From contig JBGSKF010000014.1 in NCBI GenBank assembly GCA_041741375.1, positions 1 through 15,419 of the forward strand: 15,419 nt of DNA, read 5' to 3'. The notes beneath the pieces were generated by a model. It made no database searches. It was given only the letters and a program-made list of their open reading frames with translations, and was not told where the DNA came from. Origin of the DNA: OFTM291 sp041741375. GTDB lineage: Bacteria; Gemmatimonadota; Gemmatimonadetes; Gemmatimonadales; GWC2-71-9. Positions 1 to 7,571 of the stretch are shown here, piece by piece (positions within the stretch are counted from its first letter, which is position 1; the number at the start of each line of letters is the position of its first letter). Position numbers and translations under genes: made by a program.

Positions 1-918
1 CCCGCCACGGTCGGCAAGTGGCGGCGGCGGTTCCTCACGGACCGCGTGGCTGGGCTGCGGGACGAGCCGCGGCCCGGCACGCCGCGGCAAATCACCGATG
101 CGCAGGTCGAGGACGTGGTCATCCGCACGCTGGAGAGCACCCCGACGGGGGCGACCCACTGGAGCACTCGTGATATGGCGAAGGCCACCGGCCTCAGTCA
201 TATGACCGTCAGTCGGATCTGGCGCGCGTTTGGCCTCCAGCCGCACCTCGAGGAGACGTTCAAGCTCTCCCCCGACCCGCTGCTCATCGACAAGGTGCGC
301 GACATCGTGGGCCTGTACTTGAATCCCCCCGACCACGCCGTGGTCTTCTGTGTCGACGTCAAGCCGCAGATCCAAGCGCTCGATCGGACCGCGCCGCTGC
401 TGCCGCTGCAGCCCGGCCAGGTGGAGCGCCGGACCCATGACTACCAGCGGCACGGCACCACCTCGCTGTACGCGGCCCTGAACGTGCAGTCGGGCGAGGT
501 GACGGGCCGAACTTTCTCCCGGCAGCGGGCCCGCGAGCTGCGCGCCTTTCTGAACGAGCTGGAGGGCACCGTGCCGGAGGGTCTCGAGATCCACATCATC
601 CTCGACAACGCCAGCACGCACAAGAGCGCGCTCATCCGTCGCTGGCTCGCCCGCCATCCGCGCTTCCACTTCCACGACACCCCCACCTACGCCTCCTGGA
701 TGAACCTGGTGGAGCGCTGGTTCTCGGCGCTGACCACCAAGCAGCTCCGTCGCGGCGTGCATCGAAGCGTGCGGGAGCTCATCGCCGCCATCCGCGAGTT
801 CATCGCGGTGCACAACGCCACCGGCAAGCCGTATGTCTGGGTCAAGACCGCCGACGAGATCCTCGCCAGCATCGCGCGCTTCGCGCAGCGCACCCTCAAA
901 GCTCACGGAGCCCACTGA
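1..918 (+). CDS. IS630 family transposase (5' end outside window)
   Basis: DDE transposase that cuts and joins the element at TA sites. The reading frame is already open at base 1, so this is a fragment missing its N-terminus and not a gene starting at the GTG at 46. The first visible residues (TVGKWRRRF) are the end of the first helix-turn-helix, followed by the family's DEPRPG linker and a second helix-turn-helix around 170-240 (LSHMTVSRIWRAFGL). The catalytic triad is intact: Asp in VFCVDVK (codon 355-357), Asp in IILDN (604-606) and Glu in NLVERWF (712-714). The stop TGA at 916-918 lies directly before the terminal repeat. The visible part shows no frameshift or stop, so it may be functional. 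IS630 membership is firm; the subgroup is not determined. Confidence 0.93.
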   Translation, partial: PATVGKWRRRFLTDRVAGLRDEPRPGTPRQITDAQVEDVVIRTLESTPTGATHWSTRDMAKATGLSHMTVSRIWRAFGLQPHLEETFKLSPDPLLIDKVRDIVGLYLNPPDHAVVFCVDVKPQIQALDRTAPLLPLQPGQVERRTHDYQRHGTTSLYAALNVQSGEVTGRTFSRQRARELRAFLNELEGTVPEGLEIHIILDNASTHKSALIRRWLARHPRFHFHDTPTYASWMNLVERWFSALTTKQLRRGVHRSVRELIAAIREFIAVHNATGKPYVWVKTADEILASIARFAQRTLKAHGAH

Positions 919-948
919 GTTATGTCGCTAATCACTGTTACGGGACAC
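919..948 (+). repeat. IS630 right terminal inverted repeat
   Basis: Starts GTTATG and ends CTGTTACGGGACAC against TA at 949-950. It is the imperfect inverted counterpart of 15282-15311 (22 of 30 identical, with the mismatches concentrated in the middle). Confidence 0.8.
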
Positions 949-1162
949 TAGAACGGGGAAGCAGAGTCGTTGCACCAAATACAACCGCAGCCACGAGCAG
1001 CAGGAGGGCGGTCGCATTCTTCACCCGTTCACTTCGGGCCCCTATGATCCCGCTGGCTGTGTGATTCCCCAATTCCTAGCCTCCTCTCGATTCCCATGCC
1101 GAGATGTGTAACTTCGCGGTTCGAATGATCACCCTCCATATAATCAAGTGGCAAGATGTAGG

Positions 1163-1220
<58 letters not shown>

Positions 1221-1414
1221 GTCAACAAATAACTTACAATCGATCGACCAAACAGAGACCGACCCGCACCTAAAGCCCTCTGTGTCATTTCGACACGCGT
1301 CAGAACGTATTCTCCGCGTGTCGCAACGACACACCTGGGAATCATCCCAAACCTCGGGACACGATCCCCGAATAAATACCCGGAGATAATCGCCAACTTC
1401 AGTGGGCGGACCTG

Positions 1415-1555
1415 ATGTTGCTCGATCTCGACGCTCCCGCGCTGGCCGGGGCGACACCCGAGACCCTCCTTCCGGCCTTCGTCTTCGGTGCGGGGACATC
1501 TGCGGTGGCGGGGACCGCAGTGGGAGGCGAGTGGACAATGAACAATGACCAATGA
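1415..1555 (+). CDS. Possible 46-residue small protein, unrecognised
   Basis: Short open frame from ATG 1415 to TGA 1553-1555. Its codons mostly end in G or C, as in the real genes of the window. The product begins MLLDLDAPALAG, has a hydrophobic, Gly/Ala-rich middle (LLPAFVFGAGTSAVAGTAVGG) with GxxxG-like spacing, and ends EWTMNNDQ where the frame runs into the heptad array at 1535. Against it, the only upstream purine patch (GGGCGGA) is a poor ribosome binding site and the length is near chance for GC-rich DNA. It could equally be the remnant 3' end of a decayed gene, since the frame stays open a further 13 codons upstream of the ATG. No function is proposed. Confidence 0.2.
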   Translation: MLLDLDAPALAGATPETLLPAFVFGAGTSAVAGTAVGGEWTMNNDQ

Positions 1556-1604
1556 TCAATGAACAGTGCACAGTGAGCACTGAAAACTGAAGACTTCACA
1601 CTTC
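1535..1604. repeat. Heptanucleotide-period array (ACAATGA type)
   Basis: Ten 7-base units in register: ACAATGA twice, then CCAATGA, TCAATGA, ACAGTGC, ACAGTGA, GCACTGA, AAACTGA, AGACTTC and ACACTTC. The units drift gradually while the 7-base period is strictly kept. Confidence 0.8.
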
Positions 1605-1615
1605 CCTGCCGCTCA

Positions 1616-1633
1616 CGCGGGATGAATCCCGCG
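1616..1633. repeat. Short perfect hairpin repeat
   Basis: CGCGGGAT, then GA, then ATCCCGCG: an 8-base palindromic stem, or 7 pairs with a 4-base loop. It lies between two heptad arrays. It has no U-tract, so it looks like an intergenic palindromic repeat and not a classical terminator. Confidence 0.5.
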
Positions 1634-1671
1634 CGATGCACCTGCGGTGACCGGCGCAGAAACGCCATCCC

Positions 1672-1706
1672 CTTTCACTCCTCACAACTCACTCTTCCCT
1701 TCTCTA
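1672..1706 (-). repeat. Heptad array overlapping the stop codon of the gene at 1704-2549
   Basis: Plus-strand units CTTTCAC, TCCTCAC, AACTCAC, TCTTCCC and TTCTCTA. The last contains the gene's stop (CTA, that is TAG on the minus strand). On the coding strand the array is purine-rich. Confidence 0.7.
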
Positions 1707-2549
1707 TCGGGTCCAGAGCGCGAGGACTCCGCAGTTGGCCCCCGGCTGGTTGAACTCCACCGGCATCTCCGACGCGGACCGGTAGAACTCGATCGCGGCG
1801 AGCTGGTTGACGGGAATGTCATCCAGATTGGGGGGCTCGGTTGAGAAGGCGAGCTTCACCCCATCCAAAAACACCAGAGAATAGCACACCTTCGGGAGAG
1901 GGTCCGGATCGGGTCGGGGTCGGGGTTCATACTGGATTGTCCCCGGTTGGGTGCTTCCGGGGAGGATTCGTCCACCCCCCACCGCCACAAACCGTTTGCC
2001 CTTCCAGCGGATGATCCGCGCTCCGGGAACCCCTTGGAGCACCTCAGCGAGTCGCCGATGCTCCAGGGTTCGAAGCAACGAATCATCCCAGAACTTCCCG
2101 CCCACGTTGAACTGTCGGCGCCGGGCCCACTCCCGAAGCTTCACCGGCACTTCCTCCGGCCCCCGGGCCTTCGTCTCCACCTCGGGCAGCACGATGGCTT
2201 CGGCAGCAAGCTGGACCTCCACCGTCGTCGTCCCCGTGTCCCCCATGAAGCTCCGGAACATCACGAACGGCGCGTATCCGAGGCGGCGGAACACCACTTC
2301 GTACCGGCCGGTGGGAATTCCCCTGACAACGTACTCGCCACTGCTGTCGGTGACACCCCGGAGCCTAGCCTCAGTGAGCACGACTTCGACACCGGGGAGG
2401 CCCGCACCACTGGTGTCCACCACCTGGCCACGGAGGGTGTGCTGCGCGTGGAGCGAACCGCCTCCCGGCAACAGGACAAGGAGAGCGATTGTGCCCGAGC
2501 ATGCGATCATGCCGAACGAACACCGCGCAAATCCACCGCTACCCTCCAT
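1704..2549 (-). CDS. Exported carboxypeptidase-regulatory-like/TonB-plug-like protein (paralog 1)
   Basis: Secreted 281-residue protein with no enzymatic motif. The signal peptide ends near residue 36 (SLHAQ/HTLRG). Residues about 38-115 form a carboxypeptidase-regulatory-like beta-sandwich (LRGQVVDTSGAGLPGVEV, GEYVVRGIPTGRYEVVFRRLG). The C-terminal part, about 165-281, reads like a TonB receptor plug (LAEVLQGVPGARI, YSLVFLDGV, IPVNQLAAIEFYRSASEMP, NCGVLALWTR), but no beta-barrel follows. A proline/arginine-rich spacer lies before the plug-like end. I chose ATG 2549, preceded by AAAGGCGG; an ATG at 2606 gives 19 unlikely extra residues. It is the last gene of the cluster, 83 bases after its paralog at 2633-3454, and probably cotranscribed. 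It may act in surface recognition or as a partner of another barrel; this is not shown by the sequence. Confidence 0.75.
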   Translation of the reverse strand: MEGSGGFARCSFGMIACSGTIALLVLLPGGGSLHAQHTLRGQVVDTSGAGLPGVEVVLTEARLRGVTDSSGEYVVRGIPTGRYEVVFRRLGYAPFVMFRSFMGDTGTTTVEVQLAAEAIVLPEVETKARGPEEVPVKLREWARRRQFNVGGKFWDDSLLRTLEHRRLAEVLQGVPGARIIRWKGKRFVAVGGGRILPGSTQPGTIQYEPRPRPDPDPLPKVCYSLVFLDGVKLAFSTEPPNLDDIPVNQLAAIEFYRSASEMPVEFNQPGANCGVLALWTR

Positions 2550-2599
2550 GCGATCCGCCTTTCCGTTCGGGTACTCCGCCAACACCTGTCCCCCCTCGC

Positions 2600-2634
2600 T
2601 TCCCACTCCTCACTTCTCACTCCTCACCTCCCCT
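2600..2634 (-). repeat. Heptad array overlapping the stop codon of the gene at 2633-3454
   Basis: Plus-strand units TTCCCAC, TCCTCAC, TTCTCAC, TCCTCAC and CTCCCCT, running into the stop at 2633-2635. It is purine-rich on the coding strand and fills about half of the spacer between the two paralogs. Confidence 0.75.
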
Positions 2635-3454
2635 ACCGGGTCCAGAGAGAGAGGACCCCACACGTGGAGGCCGTGTTGAATTGAGCCGGCATTTCCGACG
2701 CGGAGGTGAACACCTCTATCGCCGCGAGTTGCTGGACCGGGAAGCTGTCGAGATCAGGAGGCGTTGACGTGGACCCAGACCTCCAGATCATGGCACCGTC
2801 CAGATAGACAGACATGTAACAGGCGGTGGGCGCTCCGATTGGAGTCGGTCGCCGCGACAGGCTGATGGTCCGGGTCCCAGTCGCGGCGCCGTACCCGGCG
2901 CCGTTAGTGAACCGCACCCGCCGGAATCCGATGACACGGCGCAGAACTTCCTTGAGCTGGCGGTGTTCGTTCTCCCGCAGGAAGGCGTTGTCAAAGAAGG
3001 TGCCTTCCCCCCGTTCCCGCCGTTCCGCCCACGCCCGCAGCTTGGCCGGCACCGCCTCCGGTCCCCGGGCCTTCGTCTCCACCTCGGGCAGGACCACCGC
3101 CTCTGTGGCCAACTGGACATCCACCACCGTCGTCCCTGTGTCCCCCATGAAGCTCCGGAACATCACCAGAGGTGTGTATCCGAGGCGGCGGAACACGATC
3201 TCGAACCGGCCGGCAGGAATGTCAATGACCGCGTATCGGCCCCGGCTATCGGTGGTGGCACGCCGGCCGGCTCCTACCAGGATGACGTCCACCCCCGCCA
3301 GATCCGCACCTGTCGTATCCACGACGGACCCGCGGAGTACGTGCTGGGCGTGGAGTGAAGATCCCCCCAGCAACAGGGCAAGGAGAGCGATCATGCCCAT
3401 GTGTGTGATCATGCAGCTCGGAAACCGCACAGATCCACTTCTATCAAGCCACAT
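2633..3454 (-). CDS. Exported carboxypeptidase-regulatory-like/TonB-plug-like protein (paralog 2)
   Basis: Secreted 273-residue protein, clearly a tandem duplicate of the gene at 1704-2549. It has the same signal peptide type (LLALLLGGSSLHAQ), the same N-terminal carboxypeptidase-regulatory-like domain, a nearly identical central block (VMFRSFMGDTGTT, EVETKARGPE, KLR.WA.RR) and the same plug-like C-terminus (CYMSVYLDG, FPVQQLAAIEVFTSASEMP, STCGVLSLWTR). The middle between the blocks has diverged: paralog 2 has FFDNAFLRENEHRQLKEVL and a Gly/Ala-rich stretch where paralog 1 has a Pro/Arg-rich one. The start at 3454 is supported by AAGGAGGG seven bases upstream. Two conserved cysteines near the C-terminus, one in each plug half, could form a disulfide. 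It lies 152 bases downstream of the 493-residue gene, same strand. Function unknown beyond likely surface display. Confidence 0.77.
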   Translation of the reverse strand: MWLDRSGSVRFPSCMITHMGMIALLALLLGGSSLHAQHVLRGSVVDTTGADLAGVDVILVGAGRRATTDSRGRYAVIDIPAGRFEIVFRRLGYTPLVMFRSFMGDTGTTVVDVQLATEAVVLPEVETKARGPEAVPAKLRAWAERRERGEGTFFDNAFLRENEHRQLKEVLRRVIGFRRVRFTNGAGYGAATGTRTISLSRRPTPIGAPTACYMSVYLDGAMIWRSGSTSTPPDLDSFPVQQLAAIEVFTSASEMPAQFNTASTCGVLSLWTR

Positions 3455-3571
3455 ACAATCCCTCCTTCCTTGGCCCCGGATCGTACACCAGTACTGCTAC
3501 CGCTCCGCGATACTCTGTGAGGGGGAGCTTTACACTTCCCCCGCTGCGGGCCGCTCGCGAACGGTCTCTAC

Positions 3572-3606
3572 ACACTTCACTCTTCACCCTTCTCACTTCA
3601 CTCTTC
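3572..3606 (-). repeat. Heptad array abutting the stop codon of the gene at 3607-5088
   Basis: Plus-strand units ACACTTC, ACTCTTC, ACCCTTC, TCACTTC and ACTCTTC, ending exactly at the stop codon 3607-3609. Purine-rich on the coding strand. Confidence 0.75.
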
Positions 3607-5088
3607 TCATCGTCCTCCCAGCTCGACCAGGAGCAGGGTCTCCCCCGCCCCGACCGTCTGGGTTCTGCGGATCGCGCCACCCGATGCCTCGAGAACAGCG
3701 GTGATCTCCGAACCGAGCGCAATCCCGCAGACCAGAACGAGCCCCTCCTCATCGGTCGTACCCCGAGCAGTCGGAGCAGGCTTCCACCTCCGCACGATCA
3801 CGCTACCCAACTTCACGTTCAGCGCCTCGTCTCGTCCGATCGTAATCGTGACCGGGACATCCGGAACCGCTATCCGCCCCACCGCATCCACGACCCGCAC
3901 GATCACGCTGCCGTGGCCCTCTGCCTGGTCTGGGCAGCCCAAGAGCGCCGGGCCGACCCTGTTCCGCGCACCGACTGCTTCGGAGCCGACACTCTTCCCC
4001 CGCCGCCCCGGCACAATCTCCAGCGCCTGTGCCACGACCTCCGCCTCGCCCCCACCCACATGCCATCCCACCACGCCGAGCCGTGTCGAGCGCGTTCCTC
4101 TCCCCGACACCACATCCCGTTCGGGAACCCCGATGACCGGCGTCTCCACGAGCCACCGGTTCACGATCCAACCCACCCCGGGCACCGAGGCGAAGGTGAC
4201 CTGGCCCCCGAAGGAACCCGCCACACGAAGCACCTCAGGAACATTCACATACTCGAAGGTGACCTCCCGGAGATCGGCCCCCCCGCGATCGAGCCAGAGG
4301 GTGCCATTGATCTCGGGGACGGTCCGGCCTGCCAAGGGCACGAACCGGAGGCCGACCAGGCCTTCCGCTCGCCGGGATTCCACATCGAGACGGAAGCAGT
4401 GCGTCTCCAGGAACGAATCGTCCAGCAGCATCCGGGCGTCCGGAACCTGGAACACGGCGCGACTTCCCCGGACTTCGATGAACCCGTCGTCCCGTATTTC
4501 CGCCGAGCCGCTGCTCCGGAACGGTGGCTCCCGGGTGTAGCTCGCAACACTCCGGGCGGAGTCCCGGGGCTGGCGACGACGATTCAGGATCTGTTCCCAG
4601 CGCCATCGCCAGACCAGGGGCCGGACCGATTCCTCCGTCAGGAGGACTACACTGAGCGCCTTGCGCGCCTCGGCCCACACCTCTGCCGACGCGGTGCCGG
4701 CCACGCCCCGCGCATCACACGCGACATCGAGCGCCACTACGTTCATATCCGGGAGCACGAGCTGCCGGGGCGCCAACGCCACGCGATGGCGCACGGTGTC
4801 CCGCGCGGTCGAGAGAGTGAACGGGCCCACCGTAGCGGTCTGCGATCCGATCCGGCTGACCTCCAGCCGATACCGGCCCGGTTCCACCCCGAGGACCTGC
4901 ACCATCCCCTGCAGGTCGGTGAGCCGACGAGCCCGGATCGCCCCGTCTGCTCCCAGAAGAGAGACGAGCGCGCTCGGTGCCGCCGCCCGGGTGGCGGAGT
5001 CCACTACCCGGACCTGGACGACCTGACCGGAGAGGTGGCCCGGACCCAAGGCCCAGAGCGTGGCCCACCAACAGACTGTTCGACGCAT
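3607..5088 (-). CDS. Exported carboxypeptidase-regulatory-like domain protein, 493 residues
   Basis: Secreted protein with no catalytic motif that I recognise. The signal peptide is about residues 1-22 (WATLWALGPGHLSGQ/VVQ). Residues about 23-105 form a carboxypeptidase-regulatory-like beta-sandwich (VVQVRVVDSATRAAAPSALV, GRYRLEVSRIG). A large middle region of about 110-390 contains the stretches CDARGVAGT, VWAEARKALSV, LLDDSFLETHCFRLD and GLVGLRFVPL and appears beta-rich. The C-terminal 100 residues (SVIVRVVDAVGRIAVPDVPV onward) look like a second beta-sandwich with a GTTDEEG turn, so the architecture is sandwich, middle domain, sandwich. The start at 5088 has GTGGAGG eight bases upstream. 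It lies 198 bases after the cysteine-peptide gene and before the plug-like paralogs, in the same direction. The middle domain could be periplasmic or outer-surface; the role is unknown. Confidence 0.78.
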   Translation of the reverse strand: MRRTVCWWATLWALGPGHLSGQVVQVRVVDSATRAAAPSALVSLLGADGAIRARRLTDLQGMVQVLGVEPGRYRLEVSRIGSQTATVGPFTLSTARDTVRHRVALAPRQLVLPDMNVVALDVACDARGVAGTASAEVWAEARKALSVVLLTEESVRPLVWRWRWEQILNRRRQPRDSARSVASYTREPPFRSSGSAEIRDDGFIEVRGSRAVFQVPDARMLLDDSFLETHCFRLDVESRRAEGLVGLRFVPLAGRTVPEINGTLWLDRGGADLREVTFEYVNVPEVLRVAGSFGGQVTFASVPGVGWIVNRWLVETPVIGVPERDVVSGRGTRSTRLGVVGWHVGGGEAEVVAQALEIVPGRRGKSVGSEAVGARNRVGPALLGCPDQAEGHGSVIVRVVDAVGRIAVPDVPVTITIGRDEALNVKLGSVIVRRWKPAPTARGTTDEEGLVLVCGIALGSEITAVLEASGGAIRRTQTVGAGETLLLVELGGR

Positions 5089-5269
5089 TTGCGTGCCTCC
5101 ACTCTATCGTCTGTCCTTCTCTTGCTACTGCCCTTCTCGTGGTACGCCTGCCCGTGATCTTTCAACTCCTACACGCTGGCGAGGCCCATCCACTTTTCCT
5201 TGGATCGACCCCGCCTCACGCATCTGGGCTACGACGTTCGGGACCACAAGGGATTCCCGTGAGAACCTC

Positions 5270-5286
5270 CTCGTGGACCCCACGAG
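5270..5286 (-). terminator. Small hairpin directly after the cysteine-peptide stop codon
   Basis: CTCGTGG, ACC, CCACGAG on the plus strand: seven pairs and a three-base loop, touching the stop at 5287-5289. No U-run follows, so it may be a weak terminator, a processing site or chance. Confidence 0.25.
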
Positions 5287-5529
5287 TCACGGTTCGAGGG
5301 TGTCTCCCGTGCAATCCGCGAGATCACAGAACGCGGTCGGATGAGACTCACAGAAGTTCTGAGAACTACCCTGGGGACCGACGCAGAGGAAACCAAACCC
5401 CGGCCCGTCAATGGGGGGTTCCTGGGCATCCAGCCGACTCGCCCGCTCGCCGACATAGAGGTTGGCCGCGACCAGCGCTCCCACCAGCAGCAGCATCCTG
5501 ATCAGACCCACGTCCTTCAGTTTCGACAT
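5287..5529 (-). CDS. Small secreted four-cysteine peptide, 80 residues
   Basis: Short exported peptide of unknown function. It has a basic N-terminus (MSKLKDVGLIR), a hydrophobic core (MLLLVGALVAANLYVG) and a likely cleavage near LDA/QEPP. This leaves a mature chain of about 45 residues with Cys49, Cys60, Cys68 and Cys73 (spacing 10, 7, 4) and an acidic, Gly/Pro-containing composition. Four cysteines would allow two disulfides. AAGGAG seven bases before ATG 5529 is one of the best ribosome binding sites in the window, which argues that this small gene is real. It starts 29 bases after the corrected end of the beta-propeller gene and two genes after a CxxC oxidoreductase. The position resembles that of NVEALD-type peptides beside 6-bladed propellers in Bacteroidota, but I see no NVEALD motif and claim only an analogy. 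It could instead be a secreted bacteriocin-like peptide. Confidence 0.75.
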   Translation of the reverse strand: MSKLKDVGLIRMLLLVGALVAANLYVGERASRLDAQEPPIDGPGFGFLCVGPQGSSQNFCESHPTAFCDLADCTGDTLEP

Positions 5530-5558
5530 CCTGTACTCCTTGGTTGAGGTTGGTACCG

Positions 5559-6954
5559 CTAATCAGGGAAAGGATCCCGGGCCTCAGGTGCCTGGCAGGC
5601 ATCGTCCGGGAACCGCCACCTGAAAACGTGGGGGAGGTCGTCCTCCCCGAAGACTCGTGTGTAGACCCCATTTCCATCCGCATGGAGCGTCCGGGCATCC
5701 TTTGCCGGCACCCGGATGACATCCAGCACCCGCCGCTCCCGGACACTGATCCGGAGCCACGCGGTGGCCGTGCCATCGGTGAAGGACCTCCGGGTCGAAC
5801 CCAGCCACCAAGGCACAACCACCTGCATGCAGGAGTGCCGTGGCCTGCGGACGCCACCGAGCAAAGGGGAAAAACGTCAGGAACTTCCGGTACTGCTCCC
5901 GTTGCTCAGTTCGGGGCATCTGCCGTAGCCAGCTCCGACTCCTGAACGAGGTCCGGGCCACATACGTGATACCATATCGGCTGGTGATCTCCCGGTCTGC
6001 CTCTCTCACTTCCACATGCCGGACCGGCCAAGCAAACCGGATCACCCAACCCAAATCGGTTCGCACCTCCAGGACGCTGTCCCCCCGTTCGATCGTCCCC
6101 CACCACCCCGGACCACTGGCCCAGAGAGACCGGGACTCGTAAAGAACCTCCCAGAAGGTGGCCGGTCGCCGCTCACTTGCCACGGACCTGACAACCGACG
6201 GAGGCGATTCGAGCACCACCATCGTGTCCATCGAGACAGTGTTCTCCGCGGCGAGCAATCGGAGCAGGAAACCCGCCGCCTTGAGGACGGTGTCCGCAGC
6301 ATCGACCAACTGTTCTGGAGGTTGAACATGCACAACGACCGAGGAATCATCGTGGGCACTGAGTCGGCGAGACCAGTCTTCGATCCCGCTCTGAATCGGG
6401 AAATCCTGGAACAACGCAGGTCCCCGATTCAGGTAGGACATCCAGTCACCGCCGACCCCGACCTCGTCAGTCGTCAGCACCTGCCCAGTGGAACCGTCGA
6501 AAACAGAGAGGATCCCTCGGTTGGCAAGCGCCTGGAGCACGGCAATCCTGCTGCCCATCGCGGCCAAGGCCACCGGATACCGGAACTCGCCCGGCCCGGA
6601 ACCTTTTCGGCCCAGCGTCCTGAGCAGTCGCCCCTCCGGGGAGAACACCTGCACGTTCTCCGGCGTGAGCACCGCCACCCGGCCATCGGCGAAGGTGGCC
6701 ACATCGATCACGTTCGACACCTCCGCGGGCACGAGGTCGAGATCGGACCGGAGCTCGGTCACCCGGTGGTTCCCCGTCGTCCCGATGCCCAGGGGCACCA
6801 CCGCCACCCGAACCACCGTCGTGTCCCCCGCCTCCGCGACGATCTCCGACAGGGGTTCGTCCACGCTTCCAGCTGCACTCTCGCAACCACCGATGAGCAC
6901 CATCCCGAGGATCATGCAGGGGATCGATCGAGCCTTCCAGCCGTGGGTCATCAT
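5559..6954 (-). CDS. 6-bladed beta-propeller lipoprotein with apparent frameshift near the 3' end
   Basis: Predicted lipoprotein: MMTHGWKARSIPCMILGMVLIGGC has a lipobox with Cys24. The propeller signature GRKGSGPGEF and repeated blades (VIDVATFADGRVAVLTPENV, VQVFSPEGRLLRTLG) identify the family. As one open frame it continues to a stop at 5584, but its last 80 or so residues are Cys/Gly/Pro-rich and unlike a propeller. In the frame one base over, downstream sequence reads TAWLRISVRERRVLDVIRVP and GVYTRVFGEDDLPHVFRWRF, which aligns with the end of the propeller gene at 12510-13619 (WVLLRQDRS to ILGVSRDEDDVETLVYAI). It stops at 5559-5561, 29 bases before the peptide gene. The shift lies between about 5770 and 5880; T5C4 on the coding strand (5866-5874) is one candidate. 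It may be an assembly error, a true mutation or recoding. ATG 6954 overlaps the upstream stop as ATGA and has GGAG nearby. Confidence 0.8.
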
Positions 6955-7571
6955 GCCCCCTGCTCCCGGCACGATGCCTCCAGCGCCTCCGGTCCAGCCC
7001 CACGCACCAGCTCCTCGGGAGCGGCCCCCGGCATCCGCACCACCCGCAGGCTCCGGTCCACCGCGAACACCGTCGGGGTCCCGATGACGCCCATCGCCCC
7101 GCCCTGATCCGCCGACGCCAGTACGTACACGGGAGACGGAAGACCGAACTCCTCATGGAACGCCTCGATCTTGTCTGGCCTGTCGGGGAGGGAGAGCCAG
7201 AGGACGGTGGGATCGAAATCGGCCCGCACTGCGGGGGGAGACTTGGCCCAGGCCGCAGCCGCCCGGCGACAGGCACCACAGGTGGTGCTGTACACGATCA
7301 GGAAGGTGCAGGGAGCCGCGGATGATCTCGCCAGGGCGGTGGACAGCGGTATCGATCGAGACTCCCCGGACCGGCTCGCCTCCACCGGTGTCACGGGCAG
7401 ATCGGGCAGAGTGTCCCCGATTCGAATGACCCGGTCTTCCCAGAGGGGAGCAGCATCCGACACCTCCACGGCGCGCTCCGAGCTTGCGGGCCACACCAGT
7501 TGCCCCACCAGGGCGAGGGCCAGCAGGCCCGCGACTCCACGCAATGCAGACAGTCCGATTCCCTGCTTCAT
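6951..7571 (-). CDS. TlpA-like membrane-anchored thioredoxin-fold protein
   Basis: Thiol-disulfide oxidoreductase of the TlpA/thioredoxin-like type, 206 residues. The N-terminus has one hydrophobic segment (VAGLLALALVGQLVWPA, about residues 13-29), a signal anchor that would place the catalytic domain outside the cytoplasm. The active site is STTCGACRRA, with CxxC at Cys98 and Cys101. The cis-proline is in the IGTPTVFAVD loop (Pro166), followed by the usual last strand and helix. I chose ATG 7571 because AGGAGG lies six bases upstream; a longer frame from 7634 lacks a site. The stop overlaps the start of the propeller lipoprotein (ATGA), implying translational coupling. As first gene of a cluster holding a four-cysteine secreted peptide and cysteine-containing plug-like proteins, it may form or reduce their disulfides. 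That role is inferred from position, while the fold is clear from the motifs. Confidence 0.88.
   Translation of the reverse strand: MKQGIGLSALRGVAGLLALALVGQLVWPASSERAVEVSDAAPLWEDRVIRIGDTLPDLPVTPVEASRSGESRSIPLSTALARSSAAPCTFLIVYSTTCGACRRAAAAWAKSPPAVRADFDPTVLWLSLPDRPDKIEAFHEEFGLPSPVYVLASADQGGAMGVIGTPTVFAVDRSLRVVRMPGAAPEELVRGAGPEALEASCREQGA

Larger units (their letters stand above)
1..950 (+). mobile_element. IS630-family insertion sequence, 3' part (cut by window start)
   Basis: This holds most of a DDE transposase gene and the right end of the element. The outer end reads CTGTTACGGGACAC (935-948) followed by TA at 949-950, the dinucleotide that IS630 elements target and duplicate. The reverse complement of the left end of the second element (15282-15311) matches 919-948 at 22 of 30 positions, including the outer 13 of 14. 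The two elements therefore belong to the same or a closely related family. The left end of this copy lies outside the window. Confidence 0.85.

Noticed and set aside
1118..1126. GGTTCGAAT, resembling a tRNA T-loop
   Set aside because: The flanking bases cannot form the T-stem, and no acceptor or anticodon arm is present.
3517..5157. 546-codon open frame on the plus strand
   Set aside because: It is antisense to the 493-residue exported protein, is His/Pro/Arg-rich and has no motif. The minus-strand gene has a signal peptide and a good ribosome binding site.
6016..7107. 363-codon open frame on the plus strand
   Set aside because: Antisense shadow of the propeller and TlpA-like genes; composition is Pro/Arg/His-rich without domains.
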